From: Varanus komodoensis | Lineage: Eukaryota > Chordata > Lepidosauria > Squamata > Varanidae | Assembly (NCBI RefSeq): GCF_004798865.1 | Contig: NW_025335269.1 | Location: 20,101,474-20,165,473 of the forward strand | Direction: 5' to 3' | Length of the DNA stretch: 64,000 nucleotides | Shown here: piece after piece, positions 52,201-60,291 of the stretch | Position numbering within the stretch: the stretch's first letter is position 1 | How the letters are laid out: each line of letters begins with the position of its first letter | Notes under the pieces: model-generated | Database searches by the model: none | Told to the model about the DNA's origin: nothing | Seen by the model: only the letters and a program-made list of their open reading frames with translations | Made by a program: the position numbers and the translations under genes

Positions 52201-55200
52201 TAATACGCATGTGCTTTCAAAGGTGCTTCCACATTAGTTTTAGCTGGCATGACAGGTTTTCCATCAGATCTTATAACTAAATTCTTTATTGTGTTAAAAT
52301 AACTCTGCTAGTCTTGTGATATAGAACTAAAGTACTGCAGAAATCATTAACAAAAGACACCAGCAAATTTAGAATATTAACTATTAGGAAGATGCATTTA
52401 AATGCTCAGAAGTTAATTCCAAACTGATTCTCCCTCCTCCCTTCCCAACCAAAAAGAGTAGACTCTACCCAGGGATGTATGAGGAATCTGTAGAAAAGCA
52501 TACCTGCTTTTTCCCTACTGAGTGTGGGAACAAAGCAGGTAACAATCAGGAAAGACACACAAAAATGAATAGCATGCTTGGCTGGACAGGGACCATACAC
52601 CATAAAATCATTCCTTCTGCAGCCAAGATTCTGACTAAGGGGGCTTGCAATTGAGGCTTTTGTAATATATTTATAATAATTCTTTCCTGCAGTGCAAGAC
52701 AGTGAAGATGCTTTATGTATTCTCAGATTTGCTTAAGAAATTTTCTGCAATGAAAAGGGCTAAAACTACCTACCTACCCACCCACTTTTAGGAGATTTCC
52801 CTTCACCAATAGATTTTACTTGCCACTGCTTTTTTTGTTTTTGCAGCATGACACTACACTTGGTGCCCTGCAGATGGCGCTCAATGTTTACAATGAAAGA
52901 CTGTTTCCCTATGCAGCTTGCCAGTTTTTTGAACTGTATCAAGAAAAAAATGGGCAAGTATTTTATTGTGAGATCAACCATCAATATTCCCTTCACACCC
53001 AGTGCCAATGTCCATTCATCTATATTACACCATCCATATTTTCAAAGTAAAAGTATGTTTTGCAATATAGTTATATTTTTCTGGTCTGCACTTCATAATA
53101 TTGCAGTACAGCAAATCTTGTAAGAACTATGCCATTTCAAGTCACCAGCTATTTGTCAGTACAAATTCACTGGATATAAGTTGGATGTTGACCAAGAGCT
53201 GGTTTATTTTTCATTCTGTGAAACTGCCTTTTGCAAGAGAAGGAATATCATTTAAAATACAATATCTTCTTTTTCAACTCCCCCTCTCCAACAGGAACAC
53301 ATGGAGTTTCAGTGGGGAAATTTTAACTCCATCTCCAAAAATCCCAATTGGGCCAAGGTCCCAATCCAAATCATGGCCACCTGCATTTATACTGGCATAA
53401 GGAAACTTATCATAGATAGAATATTTAGTTTAGTCCTGGACTCTAGAAGGATAGTGCCAGCAAGCCCTGTACATTTCACTCTTGCATCTCCAGAAAAAAT
53501 CACTTCAAAATATATAATCTAACTTTTCCCCTCTTTCTCTCCCTTCTTTGCCTGGATTCTGCAAATCAGAGAGCACACCATTGAAATGCATTTTCGGAAT
53601 GACACCATGAGAGATCCTTTTCTTCTCACCTTGCCAGGCTGCTCCTCTGCATGCCCACTATCAACATTTGAGAAACTGGTTTCTCCCATCCTAGTGGAAG
53701 ACTGGTCCAAAGAATGTAAACAGACAAAAAGAGAAGGTAATGCAATATCCCTAGCTAGCCATACAAGATGTCAAAATGGGGGTGGCAAAAAGATGCAATA
53801 AGAGTGATATAGTGGTACCTCGGCTCACGAACCCCTTGGTTCACAACCAAATCGGGTCGTGAACAAAAATTTCATGAAAATTTTGACGTGGGTCGCAAAC
53901 TCTGCATTGGGTGGTGACCAAGATCACAGCCATCTCCCCACCCCCCGAGTGGGAAATGGCCATGATCACAGTTGCGTTCATGCAGGAAAGACGGGCGCAA
54001 TCTCGGCCATCTCCCCCCCCCCCAACCAGCACAATTGCGGCCATCTCCCCACCCCACCCCCGAGTAGGGAGATGGCCGCAATCATGCTGGTGGGGGGGAG
54101 ATGGCCCCGTTCACGCCCGTCTTTCCATCCCCCAGCGTGCTCCATTCGCACCTGTCTCCCCCCATGCGCGCCGGGATGACGAGTGCATGCAGGGATGACA
54201 GGCGCGATCTTGGTTGTGCTAGGAGGGCGCGGAGATGCGGTGGGAAGGGGGAGATGGCCGCAATCTTTTTTGTTCTTTGTCACTTTGCTTCACATTTTTC
54301 TGAAAAATGTGAAGCAAAAAATGTGAAGCAACCATTTATTAAAAACAATGGTTACAGAATGGATTAACCTTATTTACATTGAACCTTATGGGGAAATTTA
54401 ACTTGGCTCACGACCAATTTGGGTCACAACCAGAGTCCTGGAACGGATTAAGTTCATGAGCCAAGGTACCACTGTATATAAAGCAACACCTAGAGCTCAG
54501 ATAAGAAAACAGATGAGAGATTCTACAAAACCCTATTCACATCATAAATTAAGGTTTTCCTTTTAGAATGAGTTCTATCACACAAGTCACTGCTGCTGAT
54601 GTTAAGTGAAAAATTTTTGCTTTAGGGTTTTTTTAAACTAGCTGTACATTTTGTTAGTCAGGCTATAGTTTACCAACTCTGGTGTAGTCCCAATGCCTTT
54701 AATATATCTTTCTGTATTAAATACCTGAGGGTGCACTGCCTAGGCCAGCCTTCTCCCCTTTTTTACCTTGGAAGAACCCTTGAAATGTCCATATCTCAGG
54801 GAGCCCATGCATAGAAACTATTACAAATTATTACTATAAACTCCTCAGTCCAACATGTAATTTTATTTATACTATTATTGTTGTTATTTATTTTATTAAT
54901 CTGCCATACCAACCTGCCACCCTTCCCAAAAGAACTGCTTCAGGGATTAAGAGGGGAAAGGCCTCTAGCCCAGCCTTATCTTCCTGTGGGAAGGGTCCAC
55001 CAGCCAGGTACAAAGGCAGCAGCCTCTCTTCCTTTGTTGCAGTGCTGCACCCCAGAGATAGACTGTCTGTGCCCATGCAAACCACCATATCCTTCTTGCA
55101 ATGCTCTACCCCTGGGGCGCATTCCTCACCCATTCCTCAGTGCCCAGCACATGTCTGTAAATTGTAGGGGTGTTTGAGATGTAAGAAGATGTGAAATAAG

Positions 55201-55802
55201 GGTCACTGTTGGTCACTTAATGCTGAGCACACCGAAACATTGCCATGCTGCTCCCTGTGAGCCTCAGGTGGATACACTTCCTGCCCTGGCCCCACCTTCC
55301 CTTATATTATAAACACACACATGTGAATTATCTTTCATGAAACTGCAGGGCCCCAGAGATAGAGAAAGGCCGGTCTAGAGAATGCATATTGCTCAATATT
55401 ACATTAGGGTCCACCTATGTAAGATCAAAAATGAACTTGATGAGCCTGTTATATTTTCAGTATAACCAATCTTCCTTCTTTCTCACAGCAAAATATTCTC
55501 AAACTACCATGACCCCAGAACCCAGCCATGACCCAGATCTGAAGCCACAGGCTGATGCGCCAGTGGTGCCAAGTCTGGAAGCCGTTGGTGCAACAGAGAC
55601 CCTTAAGCCTGAATTATCCAAGATGCCCCAAACCAAGACCCCTGAGTCAAAGACCCCTCATCCCAAATCAGTGACTGTGGTTCCTGAGCCAGCATACCTA
55701 GCTCCAAGGGCCTCACAACCCACCAGGCCTTTGCGCCAACGCAGAGATCACATCTGGCCCAAGTTCTCGGAGAGACAAAGGAGTGCCAAGGTGCATATCT
55801 GA
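37147..55802 (+). CDS. Secreted histidine acid phosphatase (ACP2/ACP3/ACP4 family), 11 coding exons
   Basis: Hydrolyses phosphate monoesters through a phosphohistidine intermediate at acid pH in the secretory/lysosomal compartment or outside the cell (family knowledge). Coding exons: 37147-37263, 39597-39692, 41137-41223, 41639-41791, 45735-45833, 47522-47626, 49661-49793, 51573-51655, 52847-52953, 53570-53736, 55489-55802; together 1461 bases and 486 residues with no stop. Visible: signal peptide (about 1-31), LYRHGDRSP with R42/H43/R46, EIDRT with R110, HDTT with H292/D293, which are the family's catalytic residues. The six disulfide cysteines are kept (C160, C218, C316, C351, C355, C376). 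N-glycosylation sequons at N223, N273 and N337. All introns are GT-AG except intron 9 (GC-AG). No transmembrane segment follows the catalytic domain, unlike ACP2, ACP4 and the membrane form of ACP3; instead there is a Pro/Thr/Lys-rich tail (383-486). Motifs such as LAGLFPP, ELYQE and DTLLCE look closer to ACP2, while the missing anchor recalls secreted ACP3, so I do not assign a member. Very sure of the family. Confidence 0.95.
38247..38483 (-). mobile_element. tRNA-derived CORE-type SINE in intron 1
   Basis: Reverse complement of the 24,171 copy: (TTTA)n, CAAAGTCACCCAGTTGGCTC, GGACTAGAACCC (B-box), CTTAACCACTACACCACACT (A-box). Confidence 0.82.
39597..39692 (+). CDS. Acid phosphatase exon 2: RHGDRSP catalytic motif
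   Basis: Residues 40-71. Holds [10 protein letters not shown]43 is the expected phosphate acceptor and R42 and R46 bind phosphate. It ends in the family-wide motif [11 protein letters not shown]. Acceptor TACTAG, donor AAG|GTTTGT (weak but present), phase 0 at both ends. A decayed copy of this exon lies at 60196-60291. Confidence 0.95.
41137..41223 (+). CDS. Acid phosphatase exon 3
   Basis: Residues 72-100, with [15 protein letters not shown] matching the helix that follows the catalytic loop in the family. The usual sequon in FLNES of ACP3 is replaced by FLCPA, so a glycosylation site is lost and a seventh cysteine (C93) gained. Acceptor CCACAG, donor GAG|GTGAGT, phase 0. Confidence 0.93.
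41639..41791 (+). CDS. Acid phosphatase exon 4: DRT arginine and WQPIPVH
   Basis: Residues 101-151. Contains [19 protein letters not shown], with R110 equivalent to ACP3 Arg79, and LLWQPIPVH. The family usually reads Y-I/V-R-S-T before this; here it is LVQSS, so an otherwise common arginine is Q104. Acceptor TTTTAG, donor CCG|GTGAGT. A second AG seven bases downstream is out of frame. Confidence 0.95.
43776..43905 (+). mobile_element. L2-clade LINE tail in intron 4
   Basis: TGTAAGCCCTGAGGCTTTTT, GGGGCAGCATAGAAATGG and (AAAT)n. The duplicate at about 62,045-62,070 runs straight through this point without it, so it inserted after the duplication or was lost there. Confidence 0.7.
44785..45140 (+). 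repeat. Unclassified dispersed repeat, copy 3, uninterrupted
   Basis: GGGCCCACTTCTCCCAAAAT, CTGAACTGGACAAAGAGGCA, TTCATCATCTGACAGATATC, CCCTGAGGGTGAAACTAACT. About 350 bases, in intron 4. No coding frame and no ends I can define. Confidence 0.6.
45735..45833 (+). CDS. Acid phosphatase exon 5
   Basis: Residues 152-184. [13 protein letters not shown] aligns with the NCPRFQEL segment of ACP3; C160 is the first disulfide cysteine. Same length (33 codons) as the human ACP3 equivalent. Acceptor TTTCAG, donor AAG|GTAACA. Confidence 0.93.
47522..47626 (+). CDS. Acid phosphatase exon 6
   Basis: Residues 185-219, ending [11 protein letters not shown], which resembles VWNVYDTLFCE of ACP2. C218 is the second disulfide cysteine. 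The exon is a few codons longer than in ACP3. Acceptor TTTCAG, donor GAG|GTAATT, phase 0. Confidence 0.92.
49345..49625 (+). mobile_element. L2-clade LINE tail split by a hAT MITE
   Basis: GTGAGCCGTCCCGAGG before the MITE and GCGATGGGACGGCATAC with (AAAT)n after it. It sits in intron 7 only 35 bases before exon 7. Confidence 0.85.
49377..49573. mobile_element. hAT-type MITE, 197 bp, nested in an L2 tail
   Basis: Exact 16-base terminal inverted repeats (CAGGGGTCTCAAACTC and GAGTTTGAGACCCCTG) and an exact 8-base target duplication CTATAAGC (49,369-49,376 and 49,574-49,581). The interior is GC-rich and non-coding. 8-base target duplications and CAGGGG ends are hAT features. Confidence 0.92.
49661..49793 (+). 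CDS. Acid phosphatase exon 7
   Basis: Residues 220-263 and the first base of codon 264. [12 protein letters not shown] has a sequon at N223, matching the HNFT site of ACP3, and [15 protein letters not shown] is the family signature. The acceptor (CCTTTGCAG) lies only about 35 bases after the tail of an L2-clade LINE. Donor G|GTAATT, phase 1. Confidence 0.95.
49839..49930. mobile_element. Short palindromic repeat, about 90 bp, after exon 7
   Basis: CCTCCAGAACTGTGGGACTT on the left and ATGATGGGAGTTGCAATCTA, GAACCTTTAGAGG on the right are inverse arms. Half-copies at 57,865-57,940 and 35,405-35,450. Confidence 0.5.
49967..50090 (-). mobile_element. 5S-rRNA-like SINE fragment in intron 7
   Basis: The minus strand contains GAAGCTAAGTAGGTCTGGGG and GCTTGGAGGAGAG, which resemble the internal promoter of 5S rRNA (AAGCTAAGCAGGGTCGGGCC, CTTGGATGGGAGACC), joined to a LINE-like (AAAT) tail. 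Short and diverged. Confidence 0.55.
50452..50567 (-). mobile_element. tRNA-derived CORE-type SINE, 5' part
   Basis: AACCACTACACCACATTGAC and GGAACTGGAACCTTGG are the reverse of the A- and B-box part of the same family. The CORE part is weak. Confidence 0.55.
50666..51036 (+). mobile_element. hAT-like MITE family B, 371 bp
   Basis: Begins CAGTGATGGAAG and ends CATCCCTG, imperfect inverted termini. Flanks CTTGAGTT and ATTGAGTG agree at 6 of 8 bases, fitting a decayed 8-base target duplication. AT-rich interior with GCACA/AAATGTG motifs. Related copies at 57,400-57,670 and less clearly at 20,010-20,350 and 45,236-45,310. Confidence 0.6.
51424..51515. mobile_element. Short palindromic MITE, about 90 bp, in intron 7
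   Basis: Arms CAGTCCTATACATGTATACT and AAATGTGTAGAGGATCACAG, with AAGTAAGGCTCATTGAGCTC around the centre, are imperfect inverse copies meeting at GAGCTC. Partial copies at 32,961-33,028, 35,580-35,640 and 38,060-38,125. Confidence 0.6.
51573..51655 (+). CDS. Acid phosphatase exon 8
   Basis: Completes Gly264 and codes residues 265-291, ending KRKMLIYSA just before the catalytic HD. Sequon N273-M-S. Acceptor TTAAG, donor GCA|GTGAGT, phase 0. Confidence 0.93.
52847..52953 (+). CDS. Acid phosphatase exon 9: catalytic HDTT, followed by a GC donor
   Basis: Residues 292-326 plus two bases of codon 327. [16 protein letters not shown] holds H292 and the proton donor D293; C316 lies in AACQFFEL. Reading frame and homology require the exon to end AAT-GG before GCAAGT, so intron 9 begins with GC. 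The nearby GTATTT four bases later would put exon 10 out of frame. Confidence 0.92.
53570..53736 (+). CDS. Acid phosphatase exon 10
   Basis: Completes Gly327 and codes residues 328-382. [12 protein letters not shown] aligns with EYFVEMYYRNET of ACP3 and NFSVEMYFRNES of ACP2; PGCSSACPL gives the C351/C355 pair and DWSKEC gives C376. Sequon N337-D-T. Acceptor AATCAG, donor G|GTAATG, phase 1. Confidence 0.94.
53810..54474. mobile_element. Tc1/mariner-type MITE with GC-rich interior, in intron 10
   Basis: Inverted ends TAGTGGTACCTCGGCTCACG and GAGCCAAGGTACCACTG, flanked by TA (53,808-53,809 and 54,475-54,476). The interior (53,930-54,260) has several imperfect copies of a unit containing GCCATCTCCCC or its reverse complement, and C runs. 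No transposase frame. Confidence 0.75.
55489..55802 (+). CDS. Acid phosphatase exon 11: Pro/Thr/Lys-rich tail and stop
   Basis: Completes Ala383 and codes residues 384-486, then TGA. The acceptor CTTTCTCACAG has a strong pyrimidine tract and matches the phase. The tail repeats TPE/KTP/HPK-type motifs and ends in a basic run ([13 protein letters not shown], then [11 protein letters not shown]); no hydrophobic anchor is present. I know of no ACP2, ACP3 or ACP4 tail like this. The open frame and exact phase support it as coding, but no homology does. An upstream AG at 55460 is a poorer choice. Confidence 0.75.
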
Positions 55803-56017
55803 GGCCTGCCCACCTAAGTCTTTCCACTTATGTTGAAGTGGGCGGAGGCTGAAGGGCTGGTTTGGGTGTTAAGGAACAAAGGGCTTCAGTCCGGTCCCTA
55901 AGCTGTTGGAGCCAATTACTCCCTATTAACTTGCCTTGTGTGTGGCATTGTATTGAAGCTAACTGAAATTCAATATGATCTCTGACCAGGTATCTCTAAA
56001 ATGAAGATAGGATGAAT

Positions 56018-56023
56018 AATAAA
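56018..56023 (+). terminator. Poly(A) signal of the acid phosphatase gene
   Basis: AATAAA about 215 bases after the stop codon. A second AATAAA follows at 56078. Either would give a short 3' UTR. Confidence 0.6.
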
Positions 56024-56592
56024 GCACAAGCACTCTGTGACAAGTTAACACATGTTGACAGTTAACCTTGCTTTAAAAATAAAAGTCCAATGCAGTAAGA
56101 CAGAGAGGCTTTGGCTTCTGTGCAGCTGATGAACTCCAGAAATGTGAATGACATTCCCCATTTGCCAGAAAGTCACCATCATGGACACATGTGGCTCTGG
56201 GTGGTGGGAAGAGAAGGAGCCGGCAGGTCTGCTTCCTGCACAGCAGCAGTAGCTCTTCCTATGGCCTGATGCCACAGGGCCAAGTGGAAAGCTGATTGGT
56301 TCAGTGGGGTGGGGGGTAGCACCAGAGGAAACGAAATGGAGTGGGAATGGCTGCAGACTGTCCCTGCTCTGATTGGCCTATGGCCCAGGGAAGTGAGGCC
56401 TTGTGGGATGGGACAGGGTGGGCCTGTTGCCATCATGGCTTTCACTTCAGAGTCCTACCATGAAGAATAGTGCCCAAGGGGGTCCAGAAGAGTTCAGGCT
56501 TGTCCATCATTTGTAGTACCCTAAAGGGGTCTTGGTGACGCCATACTATTGGAGCCTTTCCTGGTATTGTGTTATTTGATGACAGGTAGAGG

Positions 56593-57092
56593 CAGTGCTT
56601 TTTTTTGTTTAAAAAAAAAGTGCCAGAACTCACATCTTGTTAATCTTTTATTTAGGGTTTATTTAGGGTAATCTTTTATTAGCAGGACTGGTGGTTGAGA
56701 AGTAATTAGTAATTTTTTTTCATTTTTAAATTTGGGGTCACACTTTTACACTAAAAATTAAAAAAAGATTTTCAATTCACCAACTTTTTTTAAAATAAGG
56801 AAATTATTTACCTTTTGCACATAGCCAGTGACTCTACACACACCAACACCGTGTAATGCAATTTAATGGTTGCCGCCCGCAGTAAGCACTCAGCATGTGA
56901 CCACACGACCAATCACAAGCTGAGCAGTGCCATCACAACCAGCGTGGACACACAAGCAGCCCGCATGCACCATTTTAATGATTTTGCCGCCGACTTGCTA
57001 TGCCTGACAGGGCAATTCAATTCTGGAAAAATCTGTCGAAAAAAGGTGCCAGAAAGCCGTTTCAGTGCATTCTATGACAAAAAAAGCCATCC
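56593..57092 (+). mobile_element. hAT-type MITE family A, copy 3, expanded
   Basis: Starts CAGTGCTTTTTTTTG and ends ACAAAAAAAGCC. Shares the GTGCCAGAACTCAC start and GATTTTGCCGCCGAC core with the other copies, but has about 170 extra AT-rich bases at 56,640-56,810 and lacks parts of the core. Confidence 0.8.
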
Positions 57093-57399
57093 ACCCTGCC
57101 ATCTACCACCATTGCTCCTGGCAAGTGGACAAGGAAATAAAATTGCACAGTGGCTGAATCGCCAGATGATAGGATTCATGCTTCTGCCAACCCTATTTTA
57201 AAAATGAAGCCATTTAAGTGGTGCCTCCAGTTGTTTCTTTTGTCCTTGGGATGGGTTTATGCTGTGCTGCACAAGTGCTAGTTACAAAATGTATCCTCCA
57301 ATATTATATTATCCATTGATTTCAGTTATATGCATAAATCATCCAAAATGCTGTGTTTGCAATCCTGAATGCAGATACAAGCAGCTGCATTTCACAATT

Positions 57400-57670
57400 G
57401 TTTGTGAAAAACAATTCACAAATTAACTAAAATCAGGATCATATTTTCTTGAAAACGAACATGTTTATGCTTTAATCAATGAGAAGAAAGTGTGCACTTC
57501 TGAACAATACACACAAGGATGCACATTTTCCACATTTGAGGTGTGTATTTTCCCTGTTCAAAAAACCCAACTAATAAATTGAAAACAAAAACAGGAATCT
57601 TTAAACAAGATTGAAACTACATTACAGAGAACTTTGGCGAGTCTGAAAATCACTGGCTCTTCCATCCCTA
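57400..57670 (-). mobile_element. hAT-like MITE family B, partial inverted copy
   Basis: Its right end CTGAAAATCACTGGCTCTTC followed by CATCCCT is the reverse complement of the left end of the 50,666 copy; GTTTATGCTTTAATCAATGA matches the reverse of its AACTAAAGCATG segment. Confidence 0.6.
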
Positions 57671-58309
57671 CTTGCTTTATTTATTTTGGGAATAATAACA
57701 TAACATGCTTTCATTATTAGCACTAGTAGTAGCTGGAAAGCACATAGCTGAAATTCACACACACAGGCTTGAGTTCATAATATAAATCAGAGAGCTAATT
57801 GTATAGATGATAAATCATAGCACCTCCCAATACATGCATTTCTAATTTCTCTAGCTACTGAGCCAGAACTGTTGGCTGGGGATGTTGGGAATTGTATTCT
57901 AACACATATGATGGACACAAAGTTGGGCAAGGCTGCCCTAGAAATATGTGCAGAGGAGCCTTCTTTGCAAGTATGGTTCCTTGCTGTACTGGAGTTAATG
58001 GTTAACCCATGTAACTGCTGATCATGTCTGTGATTTCTGTGTTCAGTGTTCTGCCAAAAGCTTGGTGTGATCAGTGTTGTCCCATTTTGGGCTGTTATTG
58101 CAGCAGTATGTCCCAAATTCCTCTGATGATTGTCTTCCAATGAGTTTCATGCATTCATCTGATGAGATCATGGCACCATGTTGTACTGTTCTCTTCCTTG
58201 ACTGGCCAAAGTCTGGAACACTGATTTGGGTAATTTTTCTGAATTATTCACCCCTTGACTACAAACCCCCAAAACTAGCATTTCCTCTAAATATATTCAA
58301 ACATTCAAT

Positions 58310-59065
58310 TTCCTGATGTCTCTCATGGAGGGCTCCTGGAGGAAGGCCTCTGCTGCCGATCTCAAGGGGCGGGAGGGCAAATATGGACGCAGGCGTTGCT
58401 TTAGGTATCCAGGTCCCAAGCCGTTAAGGGCTTTATAGGTGATTACCAACACCTTGAATTGAACCCGGACTTCGATGGGAAGCCAGTGAAGCTGGTAGAG
58501 GACTGGGGTTATATGAGAATAATGCCCAGTCCCCGTCAGCAACCTGGCTGCTCTATTTTGCACCATCTGAAGTATCCGGATTGTCTTCAAGGGCAGCCCC
58601 ATGTAGAGCGCGTTACAGAAATCCAACCAGGAAGTAACCAGTGCATGTGTCACTGTTGCTAGGCAGTCGTCCTCCAGGTAGGGATGCAGCTGATGGATTA
58701 GCTGAAGCTGATGGAAAGTGCTCCTCGCCACCGCCGTCACGAGCTTCCAAAGACAGCTCCGGGTCGAGGAGCACTCCCAAGCTGTGGACCCTGTCCTTTA
58801 GAGGGAGTGCTACCCCATTCAGGACAAGGTCCAGGTCCCCCACCCCAGAGTCCGAACCACCCACCAGCAAGACCTCCGTCTTGTCTGGATTGAGCTTCAG
58901 TTTATTGGTCCTCATCCAGCCCATTACCTCGGCCAGGCACTGGTTCAGTACAGCCACTGCCTCACCTGGATTGGTTGAAAAAAAGAGGTAGAGCTGGGTA
59001 TCATCAGTGTACTGATGATTCCGCAGCCCACCACTCCAGATGACCTCTCCCAGTGGTATGCACTA
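58310..59065 (-). mobile_element. L2/CR1-clade LINE internal fragment, both ends missing
   Basis: Minus strand reads YTDDTQLYLFFSTNPGEA at the catalytic site (58,950-59,011), MGWMRTNKLKLNPDKTEVLL, then after one frame break near 58,738 (two bases fewer than the copy at 29,721) DFCNALYMGLPLK and LHWLPIEVRVQFKVLVITYK. It ends at RDIRKLNV, without LWNALP, the 3' UTR or the tail. Loss of the 3' end points to a deletion after insertion; the duplicated block begins about 230 bases beyond its other end. Confidence 0.85.
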
Positions 59066-60149
59066 ATAAATATTTTAAGGGTGTTTACCATGGTTGTTCT
59101 TTAAATCTGAAAATGAACCTAGGAAATTGTTGCTGAAAGGGAATAACCACTGGTGATCTAATACTTGGGAAGTGAAAGGGTGAATGTTCACCATGCCCCT
59201 ACAGTAGGAAATTTCTGCCTACAAGAACTCCTATTATTAGCTAGTTAGAATACTCTGAAAAGCAGTTTGTTAGGCATTTCTTCAGTGGCATATCACACCT
59301 CACTGCAGGTTTTATTACCTTCAGTGTAATAAACCTCAGCTCACATGAAGGCATACAATGAAAAAGGTGTTTCTGATTGGGAAATTACAGGTGTACCACA
59401 AATACTGGAAAGGCAACATTGTTGAGTAATGCAGGGCACACCTGAAGGTATTAGTTCCACTAACAGCCAAAACCCACTGCATCCTTGCTTACGCATATGC
59501 ACAGTTAATAGCAACAGGATAGCTGGTAGGGTACAGTGGCAATTTGCCAGACACCTCATTTGGCAGTATTAGGGGTAGGGACTGAAGCGCATGACACAAT
59601 AAGCCTTGTTCCTTTGCTATTTAATATATTTGCTATGGCAAGGAAGTGTTGGTAGGCATGATGGGAAAACATGATAAAACTATGACTGGAAGGTGGCAGT
59701 GCCTGAACCCCAACTAAAATTGCATGAACAAAGCAGGACAATTACACCATAAGAGCTTCTCTGGAAGCACCTGAGGTCTGCTTAGTGCCTGGATGGGCAG
59801 GTACCTTGGGAACCACATATAACCTGCAGAATATGAATCAATTCACCACAAACACAGGCCTCATACAGGTTGACAACCATCCTTACTCAGAGCAAAATAG
59901 GCTGCTGGTTGCAAATTGGAAGTCTCTGAAATTGTGTTGCTGAACACAATTGAACAAGCCGTTTGAAATGGCTACCATCATATTGATTTCTTTCCACTGA
60001 CTCAATGAATGATTGATGTTTAGTCAAAAAGTGTAGTTATGTTTCCATGTTTGTCAGGATATCACATTCTATTATTTTACTGAAAAGCATTTTAGAACAT
60101 GCATTGAAAAGTTTGTAATACACAGAAAAGAAACAACACAGAATAACAA

Positions 60150-60195
60150 CTAGTAGAAGGGTGTAAAGCTAGTAGACGTCACACCCTTCTACTAG
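60150..60195. repeat. 15-base inverted repeat over the splice acceptor of duplicated exon 2
   Basis: CTAGTAGAAGGGTGT (60150-60164) and its exact reverse complement ACACCCTTCTACTAG (60181-60195) flank a 16-base loop. The right arm is the acceptor tract itself; the source locus at 39,580-39,596 has no left arm. Confidence 0.85.
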
Positions 60196-60291
60196 CTCTA
60201 TCAACATGATGACCAAAGTCCTACTAAAAACTATCCCACCAGTTTACACAATGAAAATGAATGGCCACAAGGATTTGGACAACTGACTATG
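60196..60291 (+). pseudogene. Decayed duplicate of acid phosphatase exon 2
   Basis: A 96-base block aligned base for base with 39597-39692, with both splice sites kept (ACTAG before, GTTTGT after) and no stop codon. It reads LYQHDDQSP where the gene has LYRHGDRSP, then [13 protein letters not shown]. The two phosphate-binding arginines and the glycine of the catalytic loop are lost by three G-to-A changes (CGA to CAA twice, GGT to GAT), so it cannot code a working enzyme. No exon 1, 3 or 4 copy is found around it. Confidence 0.9.

Noticed and set aside
52958-52963. GTATTT as the donor of intron 9
   Set aside because: It would shift the frame of exon 10 and break the conserved G-E-x-x-x-E-M junction; GCAAGT four bases earlier fits.
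53859-54283. Several long overlapping frames of 67-106 codons
   Set aside because: Products of the GC-rich, stop-poor interior of the mariner-type MITE.
56045-59000. Copy of exon 1 upstream of the duplicated exon 2
   Set aside because: No signal-peptide-like ELKFV exon found; the space is filled by MITEs and an L2-clade fragment.
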